From the NCBI GenBank assembly GCA_965371805.1, contig CBDUZW010000125.1, forward strand, positions 1 to 6,622: a stretch of 6,622 nt of DNA. Direction: 5' to 3'. Both the position numbers and the translations under genes were made by a program. This stretch comes from JAOZTV01 sp965371805. Lineage in GTDB: Bacteria; Acidobacteriota; Aminicenantia; UBA2199. Below, one piece after another: positions 1-5,504 of the stretch; within the stretch, counting starts at the first letter, position 1; each line of letters starts with the position of its first letter. The notes under the pieces were generated by a model. It was not told the origin of the DNA, made no database searches, and was given only the letters and a program-made list of their open reading frames with translations.

Positions 1-48
1 GGGCCTAATTAACAAAAAAAACAACTTGTAGTTTTGTTGATTAAAAAT

Positions 49-435
49 TTAGGTAATGCCATTTCCTAAATTATTGACAGAACTAACAACATAGTCTAAT
101 TTCTTGTTAAAAACTCCATAAAAAAAGGTTTTGTAAATCCATTCTCCAACACCAATAATTACCATACCAAAAACATATGTCCTTACCAATGGAAGCTCCT
201 TTATTAAACTATTAACCATTGCACCATGTATTACTGCCATAACATAAAAAATGCCCATTAATTTGTGGATATTTATCCATTTGTGATAAGGAATTTTCTT
301 TTTAAAACAGGTGCGACAGATATAACAACTCCAATAATAATTAATGCAAGGGCTGCAAATTATCAGTGTATTCCCTGTAAAAAGCAAATATACTTTTATT
401 GGGGTAACGGAAACATATCTGCAATATAGTGCCAT
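49..435 (-). pseudogene. Ferric-reductase-like transmembrane domain, degraded remnant
   Basis: Family role: ferric-reductase-like proteins carry electrons across the inner membrane from a flavin/NAD(P)H domain through heme-bearing helices. Seen: residues 49-100 read as a typical heme helix pair, with His51, His57 and His70 (a H-x12-H pair), followed by another hydrophobic helix. The tail, residues 114-128 (DYVVSSVNNLGNGIT), matches the sequence that normally leads into the FAD-binding barrel. A stop follows at once and no FAD or NAD motif is present. The N-terminal 45 residues look wrong (Cys/Tyr-rich). A shifted minus-strand frame at about 297-361 instead reads a plausible helix, AALALIIIGVVISVAPVLKR, so a frameshift lies near the A-rich run at about 290-300. 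That shifted frame is closed upstream by stops. I infer a non-functional fragment broken at both ends, with its true limits uncertain. The cytochrome/ferric-reductase-like assignment is moderately sure; the substrate is unknown. Confidence 0.55.
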
Positions 436-786
436 ATGAATTCTTCTTTTATTTTGGACCTAGAACTTCTGTATGATTCGAATAATTAATGTGTTTTTAA
501 TATAACTCGGGTAAAATAACAATTATTTGTCTCAAAAAAGAAAGTTAAAAGTAAAAACCAGAAATAATATTAGTTCCGAGTTACGGTAGTTCCGGAACTT
601 TTTTCTAAATTTTATGATGTTTTTGCCATCATAATGAGGTATTTTAGCAGAATACGGATATATGTGCCAGCTCCTTATATAAATACGGAACTTATGTGGC
701 CCCAAAACGCAGCTATGTTTCCGTTAGCCCCTACTGGAAAAATTGGACTGCCACCAAAAATTATCCCAAGTAGGATTTTGAAAGTA
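436..786. other. Gene-poor interval between two minus-strand genes
   Basis: No complete gene is supported in these 351 bases. It holds a hairpin at 572-599 and a minus-strand reading from about 783 to 612 that looks hydrophobic and protein-like (for example PIFPVGANGNIAAFWG) but is interrupted by a TAA at 675-677 and has no start or ribosome site. This may be another gene remnant. The rest is AT-rich sequence without recognisable signals. Confidence 0.5.
572..605 (+). terminator. Possible hairpin terminator or palindromic site
   Basis: The bases 572-578 (AGTTCCG) pair with 593-599 (CGGAACT) across a 14-nt loop, followed by a T run from 600. The right arm is also part of a 12-bp perfect palindrome, AGTTCCGGAACT, at 588-599, so it could instead be a dyad protein-binding site. 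No plus-strand gene ends just before it, which weakens the terminator reading. Confidence 0.3.
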
Positions 787-1305
787 TTACTCAATGTCCA
801 ATATTGATTTTGAGATAAATTTTGCAGGGATTTTTATTTTTAATAAATTTGAAGTAATTTTATTTAAATGGATTTCAGCCTTACCATTTATTTTTGAAAC
901 TGTTAACAAAGCGCCTAAAAAAGTATCTTCAGTCCGGTTTGAAACTACAGGGATTTTTACTTTCATAAGATGGTCTATTATAAATTTTGTGTTTTTTTGA
1001 CTTAATAGTTTGTCATCAGTTATAATGATGACGAAAGAATTTTTTGTATTCTCTATATTCCGAATTTTTGAAATGAAATCTTTTAAATTACGAATTCCCA
1101 TTGTCAGTATGTTTTTATTTGAAATTATCCGGGCTCTTTTGACTTCTTTTGTAATTGACTCTTTATTAAGAAGCGGGAAAATGATATAAATGTCGTTTTT
1201 ATCCAAAAAAACATCTCTTGTACAAAACTCTATTTGTGTTATAGAGAATCCGAATATTAAATTTGATAGAAATATAAATGTTAAAATACAGTATGTCTTT
1301 CTCAT
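787..1305 (-). CDS. Small exported protein resembling ABC_sub_bind periplasmic-binding domain
   Basis: This is an intact 172-residue reading frame. The ATG at 1303-1305 is preceded by a good ribosome site (AGAGGAG, complement of 1311-1317) five bases upstream, which decides the start. Residues 1-20 form a signal peptide (MRKTYC then a hydrophobic core), so the product should act outside the cytoplasm. Residues 91-172 resemble the C-terminal lobe of ABC_sub_bind-type periplasmic binding proteins: a beta strand FVIIITDD, a helix, KIPVVSN, then GALLTVS and a closing stretch ending near KIPAKFIS. The family is usually around 300 residues, so this is a short form lacking much of the N-terminal lobe. 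No permease or ATPase gene is adjacent, so transport is not implied. A sensory or accessory role, or a YfiR-like (DUF4154) periplasmic protein, are alternatives. The frame is certain; the family is a pattern-based inference. Confidence 0.7.
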   Translation of the reverse strand: MRKTYCILTFIFLSNLIFGFSITQIEFCTRDVFLDKNDIYIIFPLLNKESITKEVKRARIISNKNILTMGIRNLKDFISKIRNIENTKNSFVIIITDDKLLSQKNTKFIIDHLMKVKIPVVSNRTEDTFLGALLTVSKINGKAEIHLNKITSNLLKIKIPAKFISKSILDIE

Positions 1306-1464
1306 TTTTTCTCCTCTTTATCTCTCTTTGATACATTACTCATTATCTAACAAATATTTTCAATTTCTACAATTAAAACCAAATTGCAACTACATTAAAA
1401 GAACATGATAGTTTTATTAAAAAAAAAAAGCAATAGAAAAAAGCTGCTAACCCCTCATTTTTTT

Positions 1465-1500
1465 AGACCTGCCCCCCAAAACTTGATCCATTTTCTAAGT
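1465..1500. mobile_element. Possible orphan IS3-type insertion-sequence end
   Basis: The stretch AGACCTGCCCCCCAAAAC followed by TTGATCC and AAGTT looks like the terminal repeats of many IS3-family elements, from memory of the general pattern. No IS3 transposase frame is visible nearby. The bases CCCCAA..CTT (about 1473-1483) can also pair with AAGTTGGGG (1497-1505), so a simple imperfect hairpin is an alternative. It abuts the Tn3-type repeat starting at 1502. Confidence 0.3.
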
Positions 1501-1501
1501 T

Positions 1502-1539
1502 GGGGTATGACAACGATTCGTGCGCTGTACTGAACTAGG
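1502..1539 (+). repeat. Tn3-type 38-bp terminal inverted repeat (end next to tnpA 3' end)
   Basis: The sequence opens GGGGTATGAC, the usual GGGG-type tip of Tn3-family terminal repeats. It lies 32 bases beyond the stop of the Tn3 transposase remnant, with its outer tip facing away from it, which is the expected arrangement. Its 38-bp length is supported internally: a diverged copy at 1846-1883 matches at 28 of 38 positions and similarity falls away on both sides. The opposite, inverted end is not in the window. Confidence 0.5.
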
Positions 1540-1571
1540 CTTCTCAATACGATGAAATATAGGCTTCTTTG

Positions 1572-1844
1572 TCAGTTTGCAATTACGTTCAAATTGTAGT
1601 TTATTAAAGGACGTTCTCTACTTTCATCTAAACAATATTTCCCAAAACGGTTGATATGCAAGGTTCTATAGGGACTAAGTGTTGATGCGACCTCTTTTGT
1701 TATATTTTTCCCTTCTATTATCATTTCATTTAAAATTTTACTTTGATCATATACATTCATAAAAATTAAAGCATTTGCAACCAAGTGACCATATCGTATT
1801 ATTTTACGTTGTTGGTCTCTAGTATTCTCTGTAATAATACCTTT
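1572..1844 (-). pseudogene. tnpA: Tn3-family transposase, C-terminal remnant
   Basis: Tn3-family TnpA is a DDE transposase of roughly 1000 residues that performs replicative transposition. Only the last ~90 residues remain. The recognisable reading is GIITENTRDQQRKIIRYGHL, then VANALIFMNVYDQSKILNEM, then SPYRTLHINRFGKYCLD. This matches the family C-terminus (ENDRDEQRKIIKYNHLVAN..., SPYRTEHINRFG...). The end at TGA 1572-1574 looks natural. Homology begins near 1841-1844; the frame stays open to a TGA at 1902-1904, but what it encodes there no longer resembles TnpA and coincides with a terminal-repeat-like sequence. A TTG at 1782-1784 is only a chance start inside the domain. There is no catalytic core, so the remnant is inactive. 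The family assignment is firm and the exact left break is inferred. Confidence 0.8.
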
Positions 1845-1845
1845 A

Positions 1846-1883
1846 GGAGCCTGGCAACGATTCCTTAACTGTACTGCAATAGG
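1846..1883 (+). repeat. Second, diverged Tn3-type end in direct orientation
   Basis: Aligned without gaps to 1502-1539 it matches at 28 of 38 positions, including two longer blocks: CAACGATTC (1855-1863) and CTGTACTG (1869-1876). It starts one or two bases after the point where transposase homology stops. It has the same orientation as the first repeat, so it is not the partner inverted end of that element. A remnant of a second related transposon that inserted into, or caused a deletion up to, the tnpA gene is the simplest explanation. Confidence 0.4.
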
Positions 1884-2147
1884 TAAGAAAATTATAAAAA
1901 ATCAGAAATTTCTATTTTTTTTATTTATAATGTGCTACTATTTTACTATGTTAATAATTTATTTAGGTTTTCAACATTTTATTAAAATTCTCAACAGGTT
2001 TTTTGCAGATTTTTCCACAAAGTTTAGGAGGTGTGACAAATTATGGGTTTACTAAGAACTTTATCGAAAAACGGTTTTACTATCAGTTTATATTAGATGT
2101 CAAATGGTAATTTTTATAACTAAATTAAAAATTCTATTGGGGTAAAT
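1884..2147. other. AT-rich interval without a convincing gene
   Basis: No recognisable gene lies here. A strong Shine-Dalgarno-like AGGAGG at 2026-2031 precedes an ATG at 2043 that opens only a 17-codon frame (MGLLRTLSKNGFTISLY, stop at 2094-2096). It may be a micropeptide, a leader, or the 5' stub of a lost gene. A TATAAC at 2115-2120 could be a -10 element for the lipoprotein gene, but no good -35 is seen. Confidence 0.4.
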
Positions 2148-2603
2148 ATGAATAAAACAGCAAATATTTTCAATGTGTTAAAAGTTAGTTTTTATACTAT
2201 ATTCTTTAGCTTCATTATTTTTTCTTGTATGAACCCTGAACCAGTAGTACTACCACAATTCAATCATCTTATTGCAAAAGGAGTGGATGGGCAAGGTGAT
2301 TTTGAAATTAGCACAAAAAGTGGCTCCCCTATTTGTGTTATGAATGACTCTATATTTTCAAAGGCAATTCAGTTCTCATGGGAAGACAGCCGTTTACCAC
2401 TAGCCATTCAAATTTATTACAAAAATAGTTTGTTTTATCCAAACAACGATTCAACTCCTTCAAATTCTGGTGTAATAATTAATTTTAAATCCAATAAAGC
2501 AGATTCAATACCCTACGAATTTAAGATTTGGAAAGTCGGAGGAAGTTCTCCAATTATCGAAGGTGTTTGGTTTTATATAATTAGTGAGGCATCCGAGATT
2601 TGA
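2148..2603 (+). CDS. Small putative lipoprotein of unknown function
   Basis: This is an intact 151-residue frame. The ATG at 2148 follows TTGGGG (2137-2142) at a normal distance. Residues 1-26 form a long signal sequence with a basic start (Lys3, Lys12) and a hydrophobic core (residues 13-25). It ends in a lipobox-like IFSC with Cys27, a relaxed form of the usual L-[AS]-[GA]-C pattern, so signal peptidase II cleavage and lipid anchoring are likely but not certain. The mature part (MNPEPVVLPQ...) shows alternating polar and hydrophobic segments typical of a beta sandwich (SWEDSRLPLAIQIYYK, GVIINFK, YEFKIWKVGG, GVWFYII). One further Cys, at about residue 63 (SPICVMND), is present. I do not recognise the family. 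It is a stand-alone transcription unit closed by the terminator right after its stop, with no functional neighbours. The frame shows no damage, unlike the genes on either side. Confidence 0.75.
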   Translation: MNKTANIFNVLKVSFYTIFFSFIIFSCMNPEPVVLPQFNHLIAKGVDGQGDFEISTKSGSPICVMNDSIFSKAIQFSWEDSRLPLAIQIYYKNSLFYPNNDSTPSNSGVIINFKSNKADSIPYEFKIWKVGGSSPIIEGVWFYIISEASEI

Positions 2604-2609
2604 ATGGGT

Positions 2610-2632
2610 ACCCCAACATCTTGGGGTTTTTT
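2610..2632 (+). terminator. Rho-independent terminator of the lipoprotein gene
   Basis: The arms ACCCCAA (2610-2616) and TTGGGGT (2621-2627) form a perfect 7-bp stem with a CATC loop, followed by a T run to 2632. It begins seven bases after the TGA at 2601-2603. The stem is GC-rich against an AT-rich background, so this is a strong call. Confidence 0.88.
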
Positions 2633-2668
2633 GTCTATCCCCTCGAAAAGTTCTTTTCATAAATTCTA

Positions 2669-2697
2669 TTTCCATAAAATATTTGAGTTGATATAAT
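2669..2697 (+). promoter_or_regulatory. Possible sigma70-type promoter upstream of transporter remnant
   Basis: A perfect -10 hexamer TATAAT at 2692-2697 has a partial -35 (TTTCCA, 2669-2674, four of six consensus positions) at 17-nt spacing. It sits between the terminator and the transporter remnant. In AT-rich sequence such matches arise by chance, and the 5' part of the transporter is missing, so its original role is unclear. Confidence 0.3.
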
Positions 2698-2771
2698 TTA
2701 AAATTTTGAATATCTAATTCTAATGATCTTAAAATCCTACAAGGATCTTTCGCCCAACGCCGTATTGGTAA

Positions 2772-3692
2772 GGAGCAGGTTATGTTACGCCACTTGCCAC
2801 CGCATTAAAATGGTATCCGGAAAAACGTGGTCTTATAAGTGGATTGGTTGTAATGGGAATGGCCGCAGGGTCTATTTTTGGAGGTATGGGTGGACCTATT
2901 CTAATTGAAAAAGTAGGAGTGTGGAATACATTTTTGGTTTTTGGATTAGTTTTTGGGACCATAATCACTGCTTGTGGACTTATTCTCAAAAATCCACCTG
3001 AAGGATATACACCACCGGTAATAACAAATTCAGTAAATAAAATCAAAGAATCAACTAATAAAATGAAAAATAACATTGTTTCTAATGATTATTCAGCGAA
3101 AGAGATGATGAGCACTCTCTCTTTTTATCTTATATGGTTGGTGTTTTTAATTGGTACAGGAGGCTGTTTAATGGTTATTTCACAAGCATCGCCGTTTGGA
3201 CAAAATATTGTTGAACTAACACCTGTTATTACCGGTTCAGTAATTATGGTATAAGGGATCTTTAATGGTTTAGGTAGACCTGCATGTGGTTCCTTGTCAG
3301 ATAAAATAGGCAGGAAGAATGTTATTTATGTCGCATTTGCAATCCAACTTATAGCCTTAGTCTTTGTTTTACCGAATGCAAATTCATATATAATTTATGC
3401 GATTGGTGTATCTTCAATGGGTTTTTCTTATGGGGTTTTTTTGAGGACAATGCCATCAATAACAGCAGATTACTATGGTTTAAAAAATGTGGATCTAAAC
3501 TATGCCTGGGTTTATACAGGATGGGGAGCTGCGGGATATTTCGGTCCACAAGTAGCTAAAGTATTAGTAGGCGAAAGTCTTGAAAGGGGCGACTGGAACA
3601 AAGCTTTTTATTTTATAGCAGTCTCCTGTGTGATGGGTATGATCTTATGGTTTTTTACTAAACCACCGGTAAGACCTGCAACTACAAAATAA
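2772..3692 (+). pseudogene. MFS transporter, oxalate:formate antiporter-like, 5' truncated with in-frame TAA
   Basis: One reading frame runs from 2772 to the TAA at 3690-3692 and is broken only by a TAA at 3252-3254. It encodes most of a major facilitator protein: GAGYVTPLATALKWYPEKRG (end of TM4 and loop) and GLISGLVVMGMAAGSIFGGM (TM5), then TM6, a charged loop, and TM7 (FYLIWLVFLIGTGG). TM8 follows with the conserved GLGRPACGSLSDKIGRKN loop, then TM9-12 with PSITADYYGLKN and YTGWGAAGYFGPQVA. These are hallmarks of the OxlT-like MFS branch, which exchanges organic anions at the inner membrane. About the first 100 residues (TM1-3) are missing. A stop at 2769-2771 sits where ATTGGT-AA-GGAGCAGG suggests loss of one base from a Gly-Ile-Gly-Ala-Gly stretch. 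The internal stop could be TTA changed to TAA. No start with a ribosome site serves either half. I call it inactive; the substrate is unproven. Confidence 0.85.
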
Positions 3693-3820
3693 ATTTGAAT
3701 CAAATGTAAGCGTTCAATAAATGGAAGTTGTACTTTGCTGGCTTTCAATTACCCACATCTTTTGATCGACTCAAATTAAACGCAATAATACTATATATAG
3801 GTAATATATCAATATCAATA

Positions 3821-3850
3821 TTGACATTTAAATATTAATTAAGGTATAAT
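3821..3850 (+). promoter_or_regulatory. Near-consensus sigma70-type promoter
   Basis: A perfect -35 TTGACA (3821-3826) and a perfect -10 TATAAT (3845-3850) are spaced 18 nt apart. The expected transcript start is near 3857. That is about 220 nt ahead of the secreted-protein gene at 4077 and only a few bases ahead of the ATG at 3862. It is the best promoter in the window and likely drives 4077 onward. Confidence 0.7.
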
Positions 3851-3861
3851 TTATTTATCTA

Positions 3862-4050
3862 ATGAATAATTCTTTCTTAAAGATGTTACCAAAGCGGCTG
3901 ATATATGTTATTACAGAACCATCACTAATAGAATCATGGTTTTTCAAAAATCACATAAAGAAGGTTTTTATTGGTGAAAAAATAGATATCATTCCCGATC
4001 GTTCATTTAAATTAATTCGTATCAATCATATTAAAAAACTTAATTGGTAG
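3862..4050 (+). CDS. Doubtful 62-codon ORF inside the leader of the secreted-protein gene
   Basis: The frame encodes a basic peptide of 62 residues (MNNSFLKMLPKRLIYVITEP at the start, HIKKLNW at the end). It has no signal peptide, no membrane segment and no family I recognise. There is no Shine-Dalgarno sequence before the ATG. The predicted transcript start lies only about five bases upstream, so translation would have to be leaderless. It ends 26 bases before the secreted-protein ATG. It may be a real small protein, a leader peptide, a remnant, or simply untranslated leader sequence. Confidence 0.25.
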   Translation: MNNSFLKMLPKRLIYVITEPSLIESWFFKNHIKKVFIGEKIDIIPDRSFKLIRINHIKKLNW

Positions 4051-4076
4051 CGTGAATAAAAAAAAAAGGAGAAGAT

Positions 4077-5504
4077 ATGAAATTAAAATTATTTTTGTTT
4101 TGTTTTGTTTTAAGCTTTACTGTACTTTTTGCAACGGTACAGGAGTTTCAAGTAACTCTTGATGATAATACTCAAATTAGGGTATTCAATGGCACCCCCT
4201 GGTCGAACAGTATTGTTGCTTCATTAGTCTTGATAGCTGATCGTTCAACCCGTTCAGACCGCGTACACAGTCCTGGGAAGGGGTTATTTAAAACTAATGA
4301 TATTATATTTGTTAATGAAAACTATCTTGCATGGTTTGATTACACGATAGGTGATGGAGCTGACCTTGACTTTTATAATTACTGGACGAAATATCACGGA
4401 GGTTACGGCAGGTCCGGAAGTCTGGCTGGATATTGGACACTCGATGCTGCCAGTAAGACATTTATGTATATTAAATTTGGCCCTGGACCGGATTTTAATA
4501 GTTGGGCTCATAATGAGTTGATAATTGGTTCTGCTTCTCCAGATGGAGAAAAATATTGGTGGGATCATTTTGCTCCACCTGTTGATCTTACGCTTGTGGT
4601 GGAAGGGACAGAAATTAAGGTAGACTCAAATAATAAAGAATATTATGATGAGTACACTAGATCATATGTAAATAGTCAAGTAGAAGGGGAAAACTGGGAT
4701 GGGCTTCAAAATGTCAATATTGTGGGTAATAATCTAACTCTAAAAACCCATTGTGATAAATTGTCAGGGTTCTCCATACCTATCGTACCTTTTGCCCCAC
4801 AAACTAAAGATATCAGTGATGGCAATGATGATAATGGAATTAGCAATTGGATAGAAGCTGAAGTTGAATATATTTGTAAGGCGAATGAAATTGATTGTCG
4901 CTGGAGCTTCAGGGCCAATGATACTGTAACTATCAGTAGTATTTTCATGTATCTTTGGACAAATTATGCACAAGATGAAGATGGAAAGTGGGCTGATAGA
5001 TTTATTGGAGATCCGGGATATATAAAAGATAATTGGCCAACAAATACATACGGAAAACCACAGTGGACCAAATCTTCACTAGATATGATTAGGGTACATC
5101 CGGATGGTAATTTAGCTGTTAATGCTGGAAATAGTGGTTTTTTACCTATAATTCCAGCAGCAATCCAATATGGCATTTATGTTAATCCCGAATGTAGAAC
5201 AATTCCGGCAGAAAACATAGTAAATGGTTCCTGGATTCAATTTGGACAAAATCAACAGCTAAATACCTTGGTACCACGCATTAAATATACAAACTTAGGC
5301 GTCCCAAATTCTGGGACTGGTACTAAGATCAATCCCATTCAATTTAAATGGAATACGCTTCTATCATGGAACGAAAGCTATGATGGCTCTTACGGTATTG
5401 GTGCCGGTAACGGACCATATGGGGTTAATGCATCTGGAAAACCGGTTCTTCAAGGAGGCCAATGGTATCAAGCTGGATTTTCTGTCACTTCTCTTGGAAG
5501 TTAA
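4077..5504 (+). CDS. Secreted aromatic-rich protein of unknown family, N-terminal part of a CARDB-repeat protein
   Basis: The ATG at 4077 follows a strong ribosome site (AAGGAG, 4066-4071, five bases away), which fixes the start. Residues 1-20 are a Sec signal peptide with probable cleavage after LFA or FAT, so the product is exported. Residues 21-475 match no family I recognise. They are rich in Trp, Tyr, Asn and Gly, with many beta-strand-like segments and aromatic clusters such as LDFYNYWTKYHGGYGRSG, GEKYWWDHF and YLWTNYAQDEDGKWADRF. Four Cys (226, 267, 274, 373) could make disulfides. The composition is reminiscent of carbohydrate-binding or carbohydrate-degrading beta folds, but I see no catalytic signature and claim no enzyme activity. 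The frame ends GFSVTSLGS at TAA 5502-5504, and the same frame continues as three CARDB domains to 6575. The original protein was therefore probably about 830 residues. As written, the N-terminal product could still be made and secreted. It is driven by the promoter at 3821-3850. Confidence 0.85.
   Translation: MKLKLFLFCFVLSFTVLFATVQEFQVTLDDNTQIRVFNGTPWSNSIVASLVLIADRSTRSDRVHSPGKGLFKTNDIIFVNENYLAWFDYTIGDGADLDFYNYWTKYHGGYGRSGSLAGYWTLDAASKTFMYIKFGPGPDFNSWAHNELIIGSASPDGEKYWWDHFAPPVDLTLVVEGTEIKVDSNNKEYYDEYTRSYVNSQVEGENWDGLQNVNIVGNNLTLKTHCDKLSGFSIPIVPFAPQTKDISDGNDDNGISNWIEAEVEYICKANEIDCRWSFRANDTVTISSIFMYLWTNYAQDEDGKWADRFIGDPGYIKDNWPTNTYGKPQWTKSSLDMIRVHPDGNLAVNAGNSGFLPIIPAAIQYGIYVNPECRTIPAENIVNGSWIQFGQNQQLNTLVPRIKYTNLGVPNSGTGTKINPIQFKWNTLLSWNESYDGSYGIGAGNGPYGVNASGKPVLQGGQWYQAGFSVTSLGS

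Noticed and set aside
1190..1408. 72-codon plus-strand ORF
   Set aside because: Mostly antisense to the signal peptide and start of the exported protein at 787-1305; no ribosome site and low complexity.
2723..2908. 61-codon plus-strand ORF at the start of the transporter region
   Set aside because: A different frame from the MFS homology; the real reading over 2772-2908 is the transporter frame.
2780..3076. 98-codon minus-strand ORF
   Set aside because: Antisense shadow of the MFS transporter frame, which shows clear family motifs on the plus strand.
3888..3912. Resemblance of the 62-codon ORF region to the tnpA remnant (CCAAAGCGGCTGATAT versus CCAAAACGGTTGATAT near 1640)
   Set aside because: About 16 bases with two differences, no extension on either side and different reading contexts; treated as chance.
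4284..5176. Several minus-strand ORFs of 69-94 codons
   Set aside because: All lie opposite the well-supported secreted-protein frame and show no protein-like features of their own.
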